Positions 1-9,395 of a DNA stretch of 64,000 nucleotides are shown piece after piece. Position numbers and translations under genes: made by a program. Numbering within the stretch: position 1 is the first letter of the stretch; every line of letters begins with the position of its first letter. The stretch is taken from contig ONAR01000011.1 in the NCBI GenBank assembly GCA_900315835.1, positions 1-64,000 of the forward strand, given 5' to 3'. Source of the stretch: an uncultured Prevotella sp. (lineage in GTDB: Bacteria > Bacteroidota > Bacteroidia > Bacteroidales > Bacteroidaceae). The notes beneath the pieces are model-generated. The model searched no databases and was not told the DNA's origin. It saw only the letters and a program-made list of their open reading frames with translations.

Positions 1-157
1 AACCATTTGGGCATGCGGGGGTATGTGTCTCAAAACTACCACCCCCCTATTTATCAGAATATCAGCTCTAAGACTAATAGCTTTTTTAGAGGAAATATAG
101 TGGTTTTCAGTGAGACTGGCAAGGATGTGTGTGGAAAAATAAAGTGTCCGTGCCGCC

Positions 158-238
158 AAACTGTGACGACCGTTTCACTAAACTGTGACTACCGTTTCAC
201 TAAACTGTGACGACCGTTTCACTAAACTGTGACGACCG
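158..238. repeat. 22-bp tandem repeat, about 3.7 copies
   Basis: Three full 22-bp units start at 158, 180 and 202, and a partial fourth starts at 224. The unit contains CTGTGACGACCGTTTCACT; copy 2 has one base change (GACTACC for GACGACC). No gene overlaps it convincingly. Bases 1-157 and 239-366 show no other feature I can support. Confidence 0.9.
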
Positions 239-366
239 CCACAGATTATCGCAATATCCGTTTTTCATGTGGCTTCGAGCGCACCTCTGCAAATGACCAG
301 TCGTTTGTGAGTGTGGGCCGCGGATGATAGTAACTATTCATTTATATTCTTGATTTTTTGTTTTTG

Positions 367-712
367 CTCCTACCCACTTCGTGGGATATATAGAATATTA
401 GAGAATATCGAGAAAATATAGTTTATATTCTGGCGCAGCGGATAAAGTCCGTGGAGGTATGCAACCTTGGTAGCAGTGTAGTGGCCGGCCTGGTGCCGGC
501 CACCAACCCTTGGTATGGCATTTTTCCCATTTTCCCACACATCAGCGCGATTACGCTAATCTCGCAGATGGAGACACGCCCGCAACAACGGCGGCTGGTG
601 GCCGGCACCAGGCCGGCCACTACACTGTCACCGATGGCGTACATCTCCACGGACTTTATTGGCTGCGCCTATATTCTTCGATTTTCTCAATATCCCACGA
701 AGTGGGTAGGAG
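367..712. repeat. Large imperfect inverted-repeat element with nested REP pair
   Basis: Arms of roughly 130 bp at each end are imperfect reverse complements. Each starts with CTCCTACCCACTTCGTGGG, itself a small hairpin, and passes through an AT-rich GAATAT section. Next comes a GCGCAGC...ATAAAGTCCGTGGAG block, and each arm ends in a REP-like palindrome (475-504 and 597-626). About 90 bp of non-repeated sequence lies between the arms. No transposase is encoded. The structure resembles a non-autonomous, MITE-like or BIME-like unit. Whether it is mobile is inference. Confidence 0.75.
475..626. repeat. Inverted pair of REP-like palindromes (copies A and B)
   Basis: Copy A (475-504, +) and copy B (597-626, -) are 30-bp units. 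Each opens with AGTGTAGTGGCCGG and closes with GCCGGCCACC, so each can fold as a 9-bp GTGGCCGGC/GCCGGCCAC stem with a 5-nt loop. The same unit recurs about eleven times in this window, always between genes. Confidence 0.9.
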
Positions 713-834
713 AATGACAAAGGTGTGCAGAAACGAAAATATTGAGAATATAAATAGTTACAGATTATATCGCATGATGAAAAAAACTTTATTTTCTTCT
801 AAGTAGTTTTCCGCAAAGTCTTGTTACGATAATA

Positions 835-855
835 GACACGGGCAGTGCCGGTGTC
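835..855 (+). promoter_or_regulatory. Small hairpin in the susC leader
   Basis: GACAC (835-839) pairs with GTGTC (851-855), and an inner GGC pairs with GCC around an AGT loop. It lies 33 nt upstream of the susC start codon. A leader hairpin could affect translation or mRNA stability, but this is inference. No consensus TAnnTTTG promoter is visible between 720 and 888. Confidence 0.4.
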
Positions 856-888
856 TTTAAACTTCAAAACAAAACTTATATACCATTT

Positions 889-3800
889 ATGAAACAAAGT
901 CATTCAGTGGGCAGGAGGTGGCTCAAGACGATGCTTACCCTTCTGTTGGTTTCGGCTCCGTTTCAGTGGGTCAGCGCCCAGATTACGCTCAACAGCGGGC
1001 AGACCCAGTTGCGAACCGTTATCCAGAAAATCAAACAACAGACAAAGTACGAGTTTTTCCTCGATGACAAGTTGGCCAAGTCACAGGTGCCTGCCATCAA
1101 GGTGCACAATGCTTCTATTCAGGATGTGCTTTCCCATTTGCTGGCTGGGAAAGACGTCACCTACCGTATTGAGGGCAATGTAGTCTACCTGAAGCGTAGG
1201 GCCGAGGGTCGCCAGGCCGCTCCCGCACCTCAGCAGACCAAGTCGAAGGGAACACCCCGCAAGGTGAGCGGCACCATCGTTGACGAGCACGGAGAGCCCC
1301 TCATCGGCGCCACCGTGAGCGTCAAGGGCACCAACGACAAGGCCGTCACCGACCTCGACGGCAAGTACACCATCTCCACCGATGTGGCCAACCCTGTGCT
1401 GGTTGTCTCTTATGTCGGCTATCAGGATAAGGAGATGCGCGTCAGCGGCCCCAATGCCGACCTGGCGCTCCAGCCTGACGCCAAGTCGCTCAACGAGGTC
1501 GTGGTCACTGCCCTCGGCATTAAGCGTGCGCAAAAAGCCCTGAGTTACAATGTGCAGCAGGTGTCGGGCGATGAGCTGTCGGTCAACAAGGACGCCAACT
1601 TCATCAACTCCCTGAGCGGAAAGGTCGCCGGTGTCAACATCAACGCCAGCTCGTCAGGTGCCGGCGGTGCCTCGAAGGTAGTGCTTCGTGGTGCGAGGAG
1701 CATCGAGCAGTCGAGCAACGTGTTGTACGTCATCGACGGTGTGCCTATGCTCAACCAGGGTGGCGACGGCAGCACCGAGTTCGGCTCAAGCGGTGTCACT
1801 GAGGCCATTGCCGACATCAACCCCGAGGACATCGAGTCGATGTCAGTGCTGACGGGTGCCGCCGCTGCCGCCCTCTACGGCAACAAGGCTTCCAATGGCG
1901 CCATCGTCATCACTACAAAGAAAGGTAAGGTGGGTAAGACAGAGCTCACCGTCAGTCAGACCACCGAGATCTCGAGCGCCTTCCGCATGCCGGAGTTCCA
2001 GAACCGCTATGGTACGGGCAGCAGCCTCAACGAGCAAGGTGCAGCCTCTTATTCATGGGGTAAGCTGCTCAACGAAGCCAACTACTATGGCTATGATCCG
2101 AAGGACGACTTCCTGCGCCACGGCGTGATGACCAACGAGTCGTTCACCCTGTCAACGGGTTCGGACAAGAACCAGACCTTCCTCTCGGCCAGCATGCTCA
2201 ACTCGGGAGGCATCATTCCGAACAACAAGTACAACCGTTACAACTTCACCATCCGTAACACCACCAACTTCCTCAACGACAAGATGACGCTCGACCTCGG
2301 TGCCAGCTACATCATCCAGAACGACCGCAACATGACCAACCAGGGTGTCTATGCCAACCCGCTGGTCACGGCTTACCTCTTCCCACGCGGCAACGACTTC
2401 AACGAGGCGAAGATGTTTGAGTATTACGACACGGCCGACAAGATCTACAAGCAGAACTGGAACGGCCTCGTCAGCGAGATGGTGGGCCAGAACCCCTACT
2501 GGGTGAGCTACCGCAACCGCCGCGACAACAAGAAGTACCGCTACATGATGAGCGCGGGCCTCACTTACAAGGTGCTGCCCTGGATGAGCCTCGCCGGTCG
2601 TGTGCGCATCGACAACGCCAACAACAAGTTCGAGAAGAAGTACTATGCTACGACCAACCAGACCTTAGCCGGCACCAATGGCTTCTACGGCCTGGTGAAG
2701 ACCGAGGACAAGCAGACCTACGCCGACTTCCTCGTCAACATCGACAAGCGCTGGCTGCAGGACCGCCTGTCACTCTCTGCCAACCTCGGTGCCTCTATTT
2801 CCGACGTCAAGCAGGAAATCTTTGGCAATGAGGGCAACCTGCGCGACGACCTCATCCCCAATGTGTTCAACATCTACCAGATTGACCCCAACAAGGAGGC
2901 CAAGACGCAGAGTGGCTATCACGACCAGACGAAGTCGCTCTTTGCCAGCGTCGAGCTGGGCTGGGACAGCCAGTACTACCTCACGCTGACCGCCCGCAAC
3001 GACTGGCCGTCAATGCTCGCCGGCCCGCAGTCGACGAAGTCGTCGTTCTTCTATCCCTCCGTCGGTCTGTCGTGGATTGTCTCCGAGACTTTCAAGCTGC
3101 CCGAGATGTTCGACTACCTTAAGGTGCGCGGCTCATTCGCCTCCGTCGGTCTGCCGTTCCCCCGCTGGTATGCCAACCCGAGATATGAGTGGGACAACAA
3201 CACCAAGGCGTGGAAGACGCAGTCGGTCTATCCCATGTACAACCTCAAGCCCGAGCGCACCGACTCCTGGGAGGTGGGCTTGCAGTCAAAGCTCTGGAAG
3301 CACTTCAATGTCGACTTCACCTATTATTATACCAAGACCGTCAACCAGACCTTCAACCCCGACATCTCCGTGTCGTCCGGCTACAGTACCATGTACATCC
3401 AGACCGGTCAGGTGAGCAACTGGGGTATTGAGCTCGCCGTGGGCTACAACAACCATTGGGGCGACTTTGGCTGGTCGAGCAACTACACCTTCAGCCTTAA
3501 CCGCAACAAAATTGACGAGCTGGTGAAGAACTATGTCCATCCCGAGACCGGCGCCATCATCAACAAGGACCGTCTTGACGTGGGTGGCCTCGGCCATGCC
3601 CACTTCATCCTCAAGGAGGGCGGCACCCTTGGCGACCTCTACTCCAATGTCGATGTGATGCGCGACAGCGAGGGCAAGGTCTATGTCGACAGCGAGGGCA
3701 AGGTCTACACCAACCAGAACGTCGGCGACATCAAGCTGGGTTCCATCTTCCCGAAGAGCAACATGGCCTGGCGCAATGACTTCACGTGGAAGGGCTTCAA

Positions 3801-4245
3801 CCTTGGCTTCATGTTCTCGGCCCGTTTCGGCGGCATCTGCTACTCGGCCACCCAGGCCAACCTCGACAAGTATGGTGTGTCTGAGGCTACTGCCCAGGCC
3901 CGCGACCTCGGCTACGTGCTGGTCAATGGCAACAACTACATCAACCCCGAGGTGTGGTACACCACCATCGGCGCCAACGACGGTATTCCGCAGTACTACA
4001 CTTACAGCGCCACCAACATCCGCCTGCAGGAGGCCAGCATTGGCTATACCTTCAAGAAGAACGTGTTCTTCGGCATCGGCGACCTGACGCTCTCCGTCAT
4101 CGGCCGCAACCTGTTCATGCTCTACTGCAAGGCTCCGTTCGACCCTGAGATGACGGCCTCTACCGGCAACTACTATCAGGGCATCGACAAGTTCATGACG
4201 CCAAGCACAAGAACCATTGGCTTCAATGCAAAACTTAAATTCTAA
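889..4245 (+). CDS. susC-like: SusC-family TonB-dependent outer-membrane glycan transporter
   Basis: This 1118-aa protein is the TonB-dependent pore that imports oligosaccharides captured by its SusD partner. A signal peptide ends near residue 30 (WVSA|Q). An STN domain follows (about 32-103), then a carboxypeptidase-D-regulatory-like beta-sandwich (about 125-205, VSGTIVDEHGEPLIGATV). The VVVTALG segment opens the plug (TGAAAAALYGNKASNGAIVI region), and a long beta-barrel ends in the aromatic-rich C-terminus. An STN domain usually means the transporter also signals to an anti-sigma/ECF sigma pair, but no such pair lies in the 888 bases upstream. It heads a ten-gene same-strand cluster whose contents point to high-mannose N-glycan as substrate. 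The family call is certain; the substrate is inferred from the neighbours. Confidence 0.95.
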   Translation: MKQSHSVGRRWLKTMLTLLLVSAPFQWVSAQITLNSGQTQLRTVIQKIKQQTKYEFFLDDKLAKSQVPAIKVHNASIQDVLSHLLAGKDVTYRIEGNVVYLKRRAEGRQAAPAPQQTKSKGTPRKVSGTIVDEHGEPLIGATVSVKGTNDKAVTDLDGKYTISTDVANPVLVVSYVGYQDKEMRVSGPNADLALQPDAKSLNEVVVTALGIKRAQKALSYNVQQVSGDELSVNKDANFINSLSGKVAGVNINASSSGAGGASKVVLRGARSIEQSSNVLYVIDGVPMLNQGGDGSTEFGSSGVTEAIADINPEDIESMSVLTGAAAAALYGNKASNGAIVITTKKGKVGKTELTVSQTTEISSAFRMPEFQNRYGTGSSLNEQGAASYSWGKLLNEANYYGYDPKDDFLRHGVMTNESFTLSTGSDKNQTFLSASMLNSGGIIPNNKYNRYNFTIRNTTNFLNDKMTLDLGASYIIQNDRNMTNQGVYANPLVTAYLFPRGNDFNEAKMFEYYDTADKIYKQNWNGLVSEMVGQNPYWVSYRNRRDNKKYRYMMSAGLTYKVLPWMSLAGRVRIDNANNKFEKKYYATTNQTLAGTNGFYGLVKTEDKQTYADFLVNIDKRWLQDRLSLSANLGASISDVKQEIFGNEGNLRDDLIPNVFNIYQIDPNKEAKTQSGYHDQTKSLFASVELGWDSQYYLTLTARNDWPSMLAGPQSTKSSFFYPSVGLSWIVSETFKLPEMFDYLKVRGSFASVGLPFPRWYANPRYEWDNNTKAWKTQSVYPMYNLKPERTDSWEVGLQSKLWKHFNVDFTYYYTKTVNQTFNPDISVSSGYSTMYIQTGQVSNWGIELAVGYNNHWGDFGWSSNYTFSLNRNKIDELVKNYVHPETGAIINKDRLDVGGLGHAHFILKEGGTLGDLYSNVDVMRDSEGKVYVDSEGKVYTNQNVGDIKLGSIFPKSNMAWRNDFTWKGFNLGFMFSARFGGICYSATQANLDKYGVSEATAQARDLGYVLVNGNNYINPEVWYTTIGANDGIPQYYTYSATNIRLQEASIGYTFKKNVFFGIGDLTLSVIGRNLFMLYCKAPFDPEMTASTGNYYQGIDKFMTPSTRTIGFNAKLKF

Positions 4246-4261
4246 TTATTTCCTTACGACA

Positions 4262-5821
4262 ATGAAACATATCCTATATTCCGCCATAGCATTGGGGCTG
4301 GCCTTGAGTCTCGGCTCCTGTACTGAGAACTATGAGGACTACAATCATAATCCCACGGGCGTGAGCAAGGAGGAGATGGAGCAGGGCGGCTACTCGCTCA
4401 TTGCTGCCATGAACAACCTGCAGTCGTGGATTATCCCCACCGACGTCAATACCAACCAGTTCACCGAGTGCCTGCTCGGCGGCAGCTACGGCGGTTACAT
4501 CGCCGACAGCAACCCGGGCTTCGCCGGCAAGAACTTCGCCCAGTATTCGCCCGAGAACGGATGGAACCGCGTGATGTTCAAGGACATCATCCCGAAGGCC
4601 TTCATCTACAGCAATGAGGTGAAGAACGTGACCGAGGACCCCGTGCCGTTGGCAGTGGCCCAGGTTGTCAAGGTGGCCATCATGCAGCGCGTGGCCGACT
4701 GCTACGGTCCCGTGCCTTACTCCAAGGTGGGTGCCGACGGCCAGATTACTGCCGCCTACGACGGTGTGGAAGACATCTACAACACGATGCTCTCTGAGCT
4801 CGAGCAGGCCGTCAACACCATGACCGAGAACCGTACCAGCGATTTCAACGCCAAGGCCGACCGCATCTATGGCGGCAGCGTGGAGAAGTGGATCAAGTTT
4901 GCCAACTCGCTGCGCCTGCGCATGGCCATGCGCATCAGCAACGTGGCTCCCGACAAGGCCAAGGCCGTGGCCGAGGCCGCTGTCAACCACGAGGTGGGTG
5001 TGATGACCAGCAACGACGATGATGCCGAGCTGACCCTCTCCAGCACCAACCCCTTCGAGGTGGTGATGTATGAATACAACGGCGGCGACTCCCGCGTCAG
5101 CGGCGACATCACGTCATATATGAACGGCTACAAGGACCCGCGCCGTGCGGCCATGTTCACGCCGACAACGTTTAAGGATTACACCGACCAGTTCATCGGT
5201 ATCCGCTCGGGCATCAGCATCCCCGACGGCGATGTGGCCCACAGCTATTCCAACTACAAGGTGGCCACCGACACCAAGCTCATCATTATGAACGCCGCCG
5301 AGGTGGCTTTCCTCCGTGCCGAGGGCGCTTTGAGAGGCTGGAACATGGGTGGCACAGCCAAGCAGTTCTACGAGCAGGGTGTCAAGCTGTCGTTTGACCA
5401 GTGGGGCGTGAGCGGTGCCGACAGCTACCTGGCCGACAACACCAGCACACCGGCCAAGTACACCGACCCTGCCGGCGCCAACAGTTACACCGGCACCACG
5501 TCGACGGTGACCATCGCCTGGGACGATGCCGCCAACTTCGAGACCAACCTTGAGCGCATCATCACACAGAAGTGGATTGCCAACTTCCCGCTCGGCCAGG
5601 AGGCCTGGGCCGAGATACGCCGCACCGGCTATCCCAAGCTCATGCCCGTGGTGGTCAACAACAGCGGCGGTGTGGTGAGCAGCGAGCGCGGTCCCCGTCG
5701 TCTGGCCTATCCGCAGGAGGAGCGGCTCAACAACCAGGAAAACTACCAGCAGGCTGTCAGCTCGTTGCTCGGCGGTGCCGACAACATGGCTACCGACCTC
5801 TGGTGGGCCAAGAAACAGTAA
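4262..5821 (+). CDS. susD-like: SusD-family surface glycan-binding lipoprotein (SusD_2 type)
   Basis: This 519-aa lipoprotein is the cell-surface lid of the SusC pore. I chose the ATG at 4262 over an in-frame ATG at 4217 because 4217 lies inside susC and only the later start gives a clean lipoprotein signal, MKHILYSAIALGLALSLGSC, with the lipobox cysteine. The mature start (ENYEDYNHNPTGVS) and the helical TPR-like body resemble the SusD/RagB family, in particular the SusD_2 subgroup. An asparagine-rich start of this kind is typical of the family. It begins 16 bp after the susC stop and is almost certainly co-transcribed. Surface location follows from family knowledge. Confidence 0.92.
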   Translation: MKHILYSAIALGLALSLGSCTENYEDYNHNPTGVSKEEMEQGGYSLIAAMNNLQSWIIPTDVNTNQFTECLLGGSYGGYIADSNPGFAGKNFAQYSPENGWNRVMFKDIIPKAFIYSNEVKNVTEDPVPLAVAQVVKVAIMQRVADCYGPVPYSKVGADGQITAAYDGVEDIYNTMLSELEQAVNTMTENRTSDFNAKADRIYGGSVEKWIKFANSLRLRMAMRISNVAPDKAKAVAEAAVNHEVGVMTSNDDDAELTLSSTNPFEVVMYEYNGGDSRVSGDITSYMNGYKDPRRAAMFTPTTFKDYTDQFIGIRSGISIPDGDVAHSYSNYKVATDTKLIIMNAAEVAFLRAEGALRGWNMGGTAKQFYEQGVKLSFDQWGVSGADSYLADNTSTPAKYTDPAGANSYTGTTSTVTIAWDDAANFETNLERIITQKWIANFPLGQEAWAEIRRTGYPKLMPVVVNNSGGVVSSERGPRRLAYPQEERLNNQENYQQAVSSLLGGADNMATDLWWAKKQ

Positions 5822-5842
5822 TAACATTAATCACAGATACGA

Positions 5843-6883
5843 ATGAAACGTTTTATCAATCATATATTCCTGTCGGCCTGCTGTCTCGCAGGAGCCTTCA
5901 CCTTTGGCAGCTGCGACACCGATGTGGAGCCGGTCGACCTCAACGAACCCGACATCAGCAGCCAGAACAGCGCGCTCTATGAGCAGTACCTGTCCAGCCT
6001 GCGCGGCTACAAGGCTGCGGCCCACAAGACCGTTGTGGCCTATTTCGACAACTCAGTGAAGCAGCCCTACTCGCAGGGTCAGATTCTTACGGCCGCCCCT
6101 GACAGCATCGACTACCTTGTCCTGACCTCCCCCGCCAACACCACGGAGGCCGAGATGGCACAGATGGCTGAGCTGCGCGCCAAGAAGGCCACGAAGGTGC
6201 TGTACAGTATCAGCTTTGAGAGCATCCAGGCAGTCTACAGCAGCCAGCTCAAAGACTTTGAGGCCAATGCCGACAATGCCGGCAAGAGCTTCATCTCGTT
6301 CAATGACTTCCTCGTTGACAGCGTCCGCACGGCACTGACCTACTGCGCGAAGTACAACTACGACGGTATCGTGATGGCCTACGAGGGCAAGGCGAAGCTC
6401 TATATGAGCGACGAGGAGAAGGAGGTCTACACCGGCTACGAGAACGACTTCATCGGTATTGCCACTGACTGGGCCCAGCGCAACACTGACCGCGTGGTGC
6501 TCTTCCAGGGCAAGCCGCAGAACGTGATGGACCAGACCATCTTCTCATTGGCCAAGTACATCATCCTGCCCTGCACCGACCAGGCCTCTGAGTCGGGCAT
6601 GGCCAAGGTGGTGAACATGGCGGCCGCCGAGGGCGTGCCAAGCGACAAGTTCATCCCCATGGTGTCGGTGACCTCGCTCGACGCCACCGACAAGAAGACC
6701 GGCTACTGGGGTTCGGCCCTCGCACTGACGGGCGCAGCCCGCTGGGTGGCCGCCTACCACAAGGGACTCAACATTGCAGGCCTTGCCATCGACCAGGCCA
6801 ACAACGACTATTATCATGCCGGCTTCACCTATCCCACGGTGCGCCAGGCTATCGGCATCATCAATCCATCCGTTAAAAACTAA
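5843..6883 (+). CDS. GH18-like lipoprotein with lost catalytic Asp, probable glycan-binding protein
   Basis: The 346-aa protein has a lipoprotein signal (LAGAFTFGSC) and a GH18-type barrel. The signature strand reads DGIVMAYE at residues 174-181. Active GH18 enzymes have D-G-x-x-x-D-x-E here; the intact paralogue two genes downstream has DGIFFDDE. The Glu (E181) is kept, but the Asp two positions before it, which assists the N-acetyl group in catalysis, is Ala179. It is therefore likely a non-catalytic surface glycan-binding protein that kept the sugar cleft. GH18-like binding proteins at this position, between susD and the DUF1735/LamG gene, are known from Bacteroides N-glycan loci. Lack of activity is inferred from the motif. 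Confidence 0.8.
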   Translation: MKRFINHIFLSACCLAGAFTFGSCDTDVEPVDLNEPDISSQNSALYEQYLSSLRGYKAAAHKTVVAYFDNSVKQPYSQGQILTAAPDSIDYLVLTSPANTTEAEMAQMAELRAKKATKVLYSISFESIQAVYSSQLKDFEANADNAGKSFISFNDFLVDSVRTALTYCAKYNYDGIVMAYEGKAKLYMSDEEKEVYTGYENDFIGIATDWAQRNTDRVVLFQGKPQNVMDQTIFSLAKYIILPCTDQASESGMAKVVNMAAAEGVPSDKFIPMVSVTSLDATDKKTGYWGSALALTGAARWVAAYHKGLNIAGLAIDQANNDYYHAGFTYPTVRQAIGIINPSVKN

Positions 6884-6889
6884 ATCATC

Positions 6890-8020
6890 ATGAAGACTCT
6901 ATTCAAATATATCACCATGATGGCGCTGCCCGTCCTCGTCCTTGCCTCGTGCCAGAGCAATGACGACGATGAGTTTGACAACAAGGCGGCCATCAATGCC
7001 TCGTCCATGGTGGCTGAGACCATTGTCAAGGGTAGTGTCAGCTCCACCACAAAGACCCTTGAGCTCATCACGCCGCGCCCCGTGGAGCAGGAGGTGAAGG
7101 CCTCCTTCCGCTCAGCGCCCGAGCTGCTGGGCCGCTACAACCAGGCCTACTATGCCTCGGCCGTGCTGCTGCCCGACACCTGCTATGCCTGGCAGGAGAA
7201 GGATGTGGTCATCAATCAGGGAAGCGTCAAGAGTACGTCGGCCACCATCAACTTTGAGAAGCTCGGCAGCCTGAGCCGCGACTCCGTCTATGTGCTGCCC
7301 GTCACGGCGCAGACACCTGAGCTGGAGCTGCTCCAGTCGAAGAGCACCTATTACTTCGTCTTCCGCGCCGGTGCCCTCATCAATGTCGTGCCCGACATGG
7401 AGAAGAACAATATCCTCATCAACTGGAAGAACACGTCGATGGTCCGCAGTATGTCGCAGCTGACCTTTGAGGCCCTCATCCGCGCCCGCGACTTCGACCG
7501 CCTCATCTCCACCGTGATGGGCATAGAGGGCTATTTCCTCATGCGTATCGGTGACGCAGGCCTTCCCGGCAACCAGATTCAGATTGCCACTTCCAACGGC
7601 AATCTCACCAACGGCGACCTGCAGCTGCAGACCAACAAGTGGTACCACCTGGCCCTGACCTACGATGCCTCCACGGGTACAGTCCAGGTGTATGTCAACG
7701 GCCGTAAGATGCTGGAGGAAACCAAGCGTCTCGGCAATATCGACCTGACCAATGGAGAGTTCTACATCGGCCGCTCCTATGAGGACAGCCGCTACCTCTG
7801 CGGCAACATCTGCGAGGTGCGCATATGGAACGTCGTCCGCACGCAGGAGGAGATTGCTGCCAATCCCTACTATGTCGACCCCGCCTCTGAGGGCCTTGTC
7901 GACTACTGGAAGCTCGACGATATGTCAACCAATGTCGTGAAGGACTACACGGTGTATGGCAACGACGGCACGGCCAAGAGCACGCTGTCGTGGCAGAACG
8001 TGTCGCTGCCTGAGAAATAA
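6890..8020 (+). CDS. DUF1735 plus LamG-like domain surface lipoprotein
   Basis: The 376-aa lipoprotein has a signal ending in LVLASC. The N-terminal part (about 30-165) looks like DUF1735, a beta-sandwich found next to GH18 endoglycosidases. The C-terminal part (about 170-376) is a concanavalin/LamG-3-like jelly roll, with motifs such as KWYHLALTYD, VYVNGRKM, FYIGRS and CEVRIWN. No catalytic motif is visible. It starts 6 bp after the GH18-like gene. The likely role is glycan binding at the cell surface beside SusD. An Asp-rich stretch (NDDDEFDN) follows the lipidated Cys, a common surface-export feature in Bacteroidetes. Confidence 0.82.
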   Translation: MKTLFKYITMMALPVLVLASCQSNDDDEFDNKAAINASSMVAETIVKGSVSSTTKTLELITPRPVEQEVKASFRSAPELLGRYNQAYYASAVLLPDTCYAWQEKDVVINQGSVKSTSATINFEKLGSLSRDSVYVLPVTAQTPELELLQSKSTYYFVFRAGALINVVPDMEKNNILINWKNTSMVRSMSQLTFEALIRARDFDRLISTVMGIEGYFLMRIGDAGLPGNQIQIATSNGNLTNGDLQLQTNKWYHLALTYDASTGTVQVYVNGRKMLEETKRLGNIDLTNGEFYIGRSYEDSRYLCGNICEVRIWNVVRTQEEIAANPYYVDPASEGLVDYWKLDDMSTNVVKDYTVYGNDGTAKSTLSWQNVSLPEK

Positions 8021-8048
8021 ACCCTATTAAAACAGACAAGAATACGCT

Positions 8049-9380
8049 ATGAAACAATATCTGAAATATATGTTGGCATTGCCCCTTGGAGCCTTCCTCC
8101 TTGGCGCATGCAGCAATGCCGACGTCGACCTCACGCAGGTTGATGAGTCGAGATACCAGACCAGTGAGGTGCCTGTGGCCTACTTGGAGAGCAAGTACGG
8201 CACGACCGACATCGACTCCGTAATCTTCAACAATGAGGGCAAGACACCCTTTATCGTCAAGTCGTCGGTTGCCGGAAAGCCGGCCGGACAGGCCACGTTG
8301 GGCTATGATGCCGCAGTGCTCGAGCAGTACAACAAGGAGCATGGCACCAGCTATCAGGCCATGCCCCAGGACCTCGTGACCATCGAGGCCGCCAACGGCG
8401 ACACCGTCAACGTGAGCTACAAGACCGCCGAGTCGCTACCGCAGGGCAAGTATGCCATTCCTCTCTCGCTGAAAGGAAGCAGCGTTTCAAAGGAAAAGGG
8501 CGACTTCGTGCTGCTGGTCGATGACATCAGCAAGATGCCCGACTGCCACAAGGAGAGCGGACTGCAGGTCATCAGCTGCATGGAGGTAAACGACGCCAAT
8601 CCGCTCTATAACCTCTGCTTCACCCTCAAGAAGTCGGGCAAGTATTTCTTCGACCAGGTCATCATGTTCTCTGGCAATATCAACTATGATGCCGCTACGG
8701 GCCGCGTGTATAACTACAACAACGAGAACGTGCAGCATCTGCTCGACTACAAGGAGAAATACCTTGAGCCGCTGCAGCAGAAAGGCATGAAGGTTATCCT
8801 CGGTATCCTGGGCAACCACGACCGCGCCAGCATCATGAATCTCACCGAAGCCGGTGCCAAGGACTTCGCCCTCGAGCTGAAGAGCGTGATGGATGCCTAC
8901 AATCTCGACGGCATCTTCTTCGACGACGAGTACTCCAATCCGGGAAACTATCCTGGGTTCGAGCCACGTAGCTCTACTTATAACTTCTCCCGCTTGGCCT
9001 ATTACCTCAAGCAGTACGCTCCCGACAAGCTTGTCGAGGTGTATGTCTATAGCGGAACCGGCAGCATGACTGAGGTCAATGGCAAGCAGCCTGGCGAGTT
9101 CCTCGACTATGCCATCCATGATTATGGAGGGATGTATGATGTCAGCAGCAGCTATCCGGGATTGTCGAAGAAAGGCATGATCCTTGGCTCGTCGGAGTTT
9201 GCAAGAGGCAGCAAGATTAGTGCGTATAATTGCCAGCGCATTGTCGAGGGTGGCTACGGTGGCACGATGATTTTCTCTTTGGCGCCCGAGCATACCGACT
9301 TGAATTGCATGAACCGCATTGCAAGAGCATTCTATGATGACGAGGTCGTAAAGACAGGTAGTTATAGTAAGGACTGGTAA
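8049..9380 (+). CDS. GH18 endo-beta-N-acetylglucosaminidase (EndoBT-3987-like)
   Basis: The 443-aa lipoprotein (signal ending FLLGAC) carries an N-terminal DUF1735 domain (about 35-160) and a GH18 TIM barrel (about 170-435). The catalytic motif LDGIFFDDEYS is intact: Asp292 is the N-acetyl-assisting residue and Glu294 the acid. Enzymes of this type cut the chitobiose core of N-glycans, leaving one GlcNAc on the protein. With GH92, GH125 and GH130 downstream, high-mannose N-glycan is the best substrate guess. It probably sits on the cell surface and supplies the SusCD pair. The family is sure; exact glycan preference is inferred. Confidence 0.9.
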   Translation: MKQYLKYMLALPLGAFLLGACSNADVDLTQVDESRYQTSEVPVAYLESKYGTTDIDSVIFNNEGKTPFIVKSSVAGKPAGQATLGYDAAVLEQYNKEHGTSYQAMPQDLVTIEAANGDTVNVSYKTAESLPQGKYAIPLSLKGSSVSKEKGDFVLLVDDISKMPDCHKESGLQVISCMEVNDANPLYNLCFTLKKSGKYFFDQVIMFSGNINYDAATGRVYNYNNENVQHLLDYKEKYLEPLQQKGMKVILGILGNHDRASIMNLTEAGAKDFALELKSVMDAYNLDGIFFDDEYSNPGNYPGFEPRSSTYNFSRLAYYLKQYAPDKLVEVYVYSGTGSMTEVNGKQPGEFLDYAIHDYGGMYDVSSSYPGLSKKGMILGSSEFARGSKISAYNCQRIVEGGYGGTMIFSLAPEHTDLNCMNRIARAFYDDEVVKTGSYSKDW

Positions 9381-9395
9381 ACAAAAGAACAGATT

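Noticed and set aside
158-238. Possible CRISPR array
   Set aside because: Units of 22 bp are directly adjacent with no unique spacers, and no cas genes are in the window. The same holds for 46279-46399.
451-717. Open frame whose product contains VAGLVPATN and VAGTRPATT strings
   Set aside because: It is a translation of the REP palindromes and the inverted-repeat arms. The same strings appear wherever a REP copy is translated, so it is not a gene.
4274-4990. Long minus-strand frame inside susD
   Set aside because: It is antisense to a clear SusD gene, has a His/Gly/Val/Leu-rich composition typical of shadow frames in GC-rich coding DNA, and resembles no known protein.
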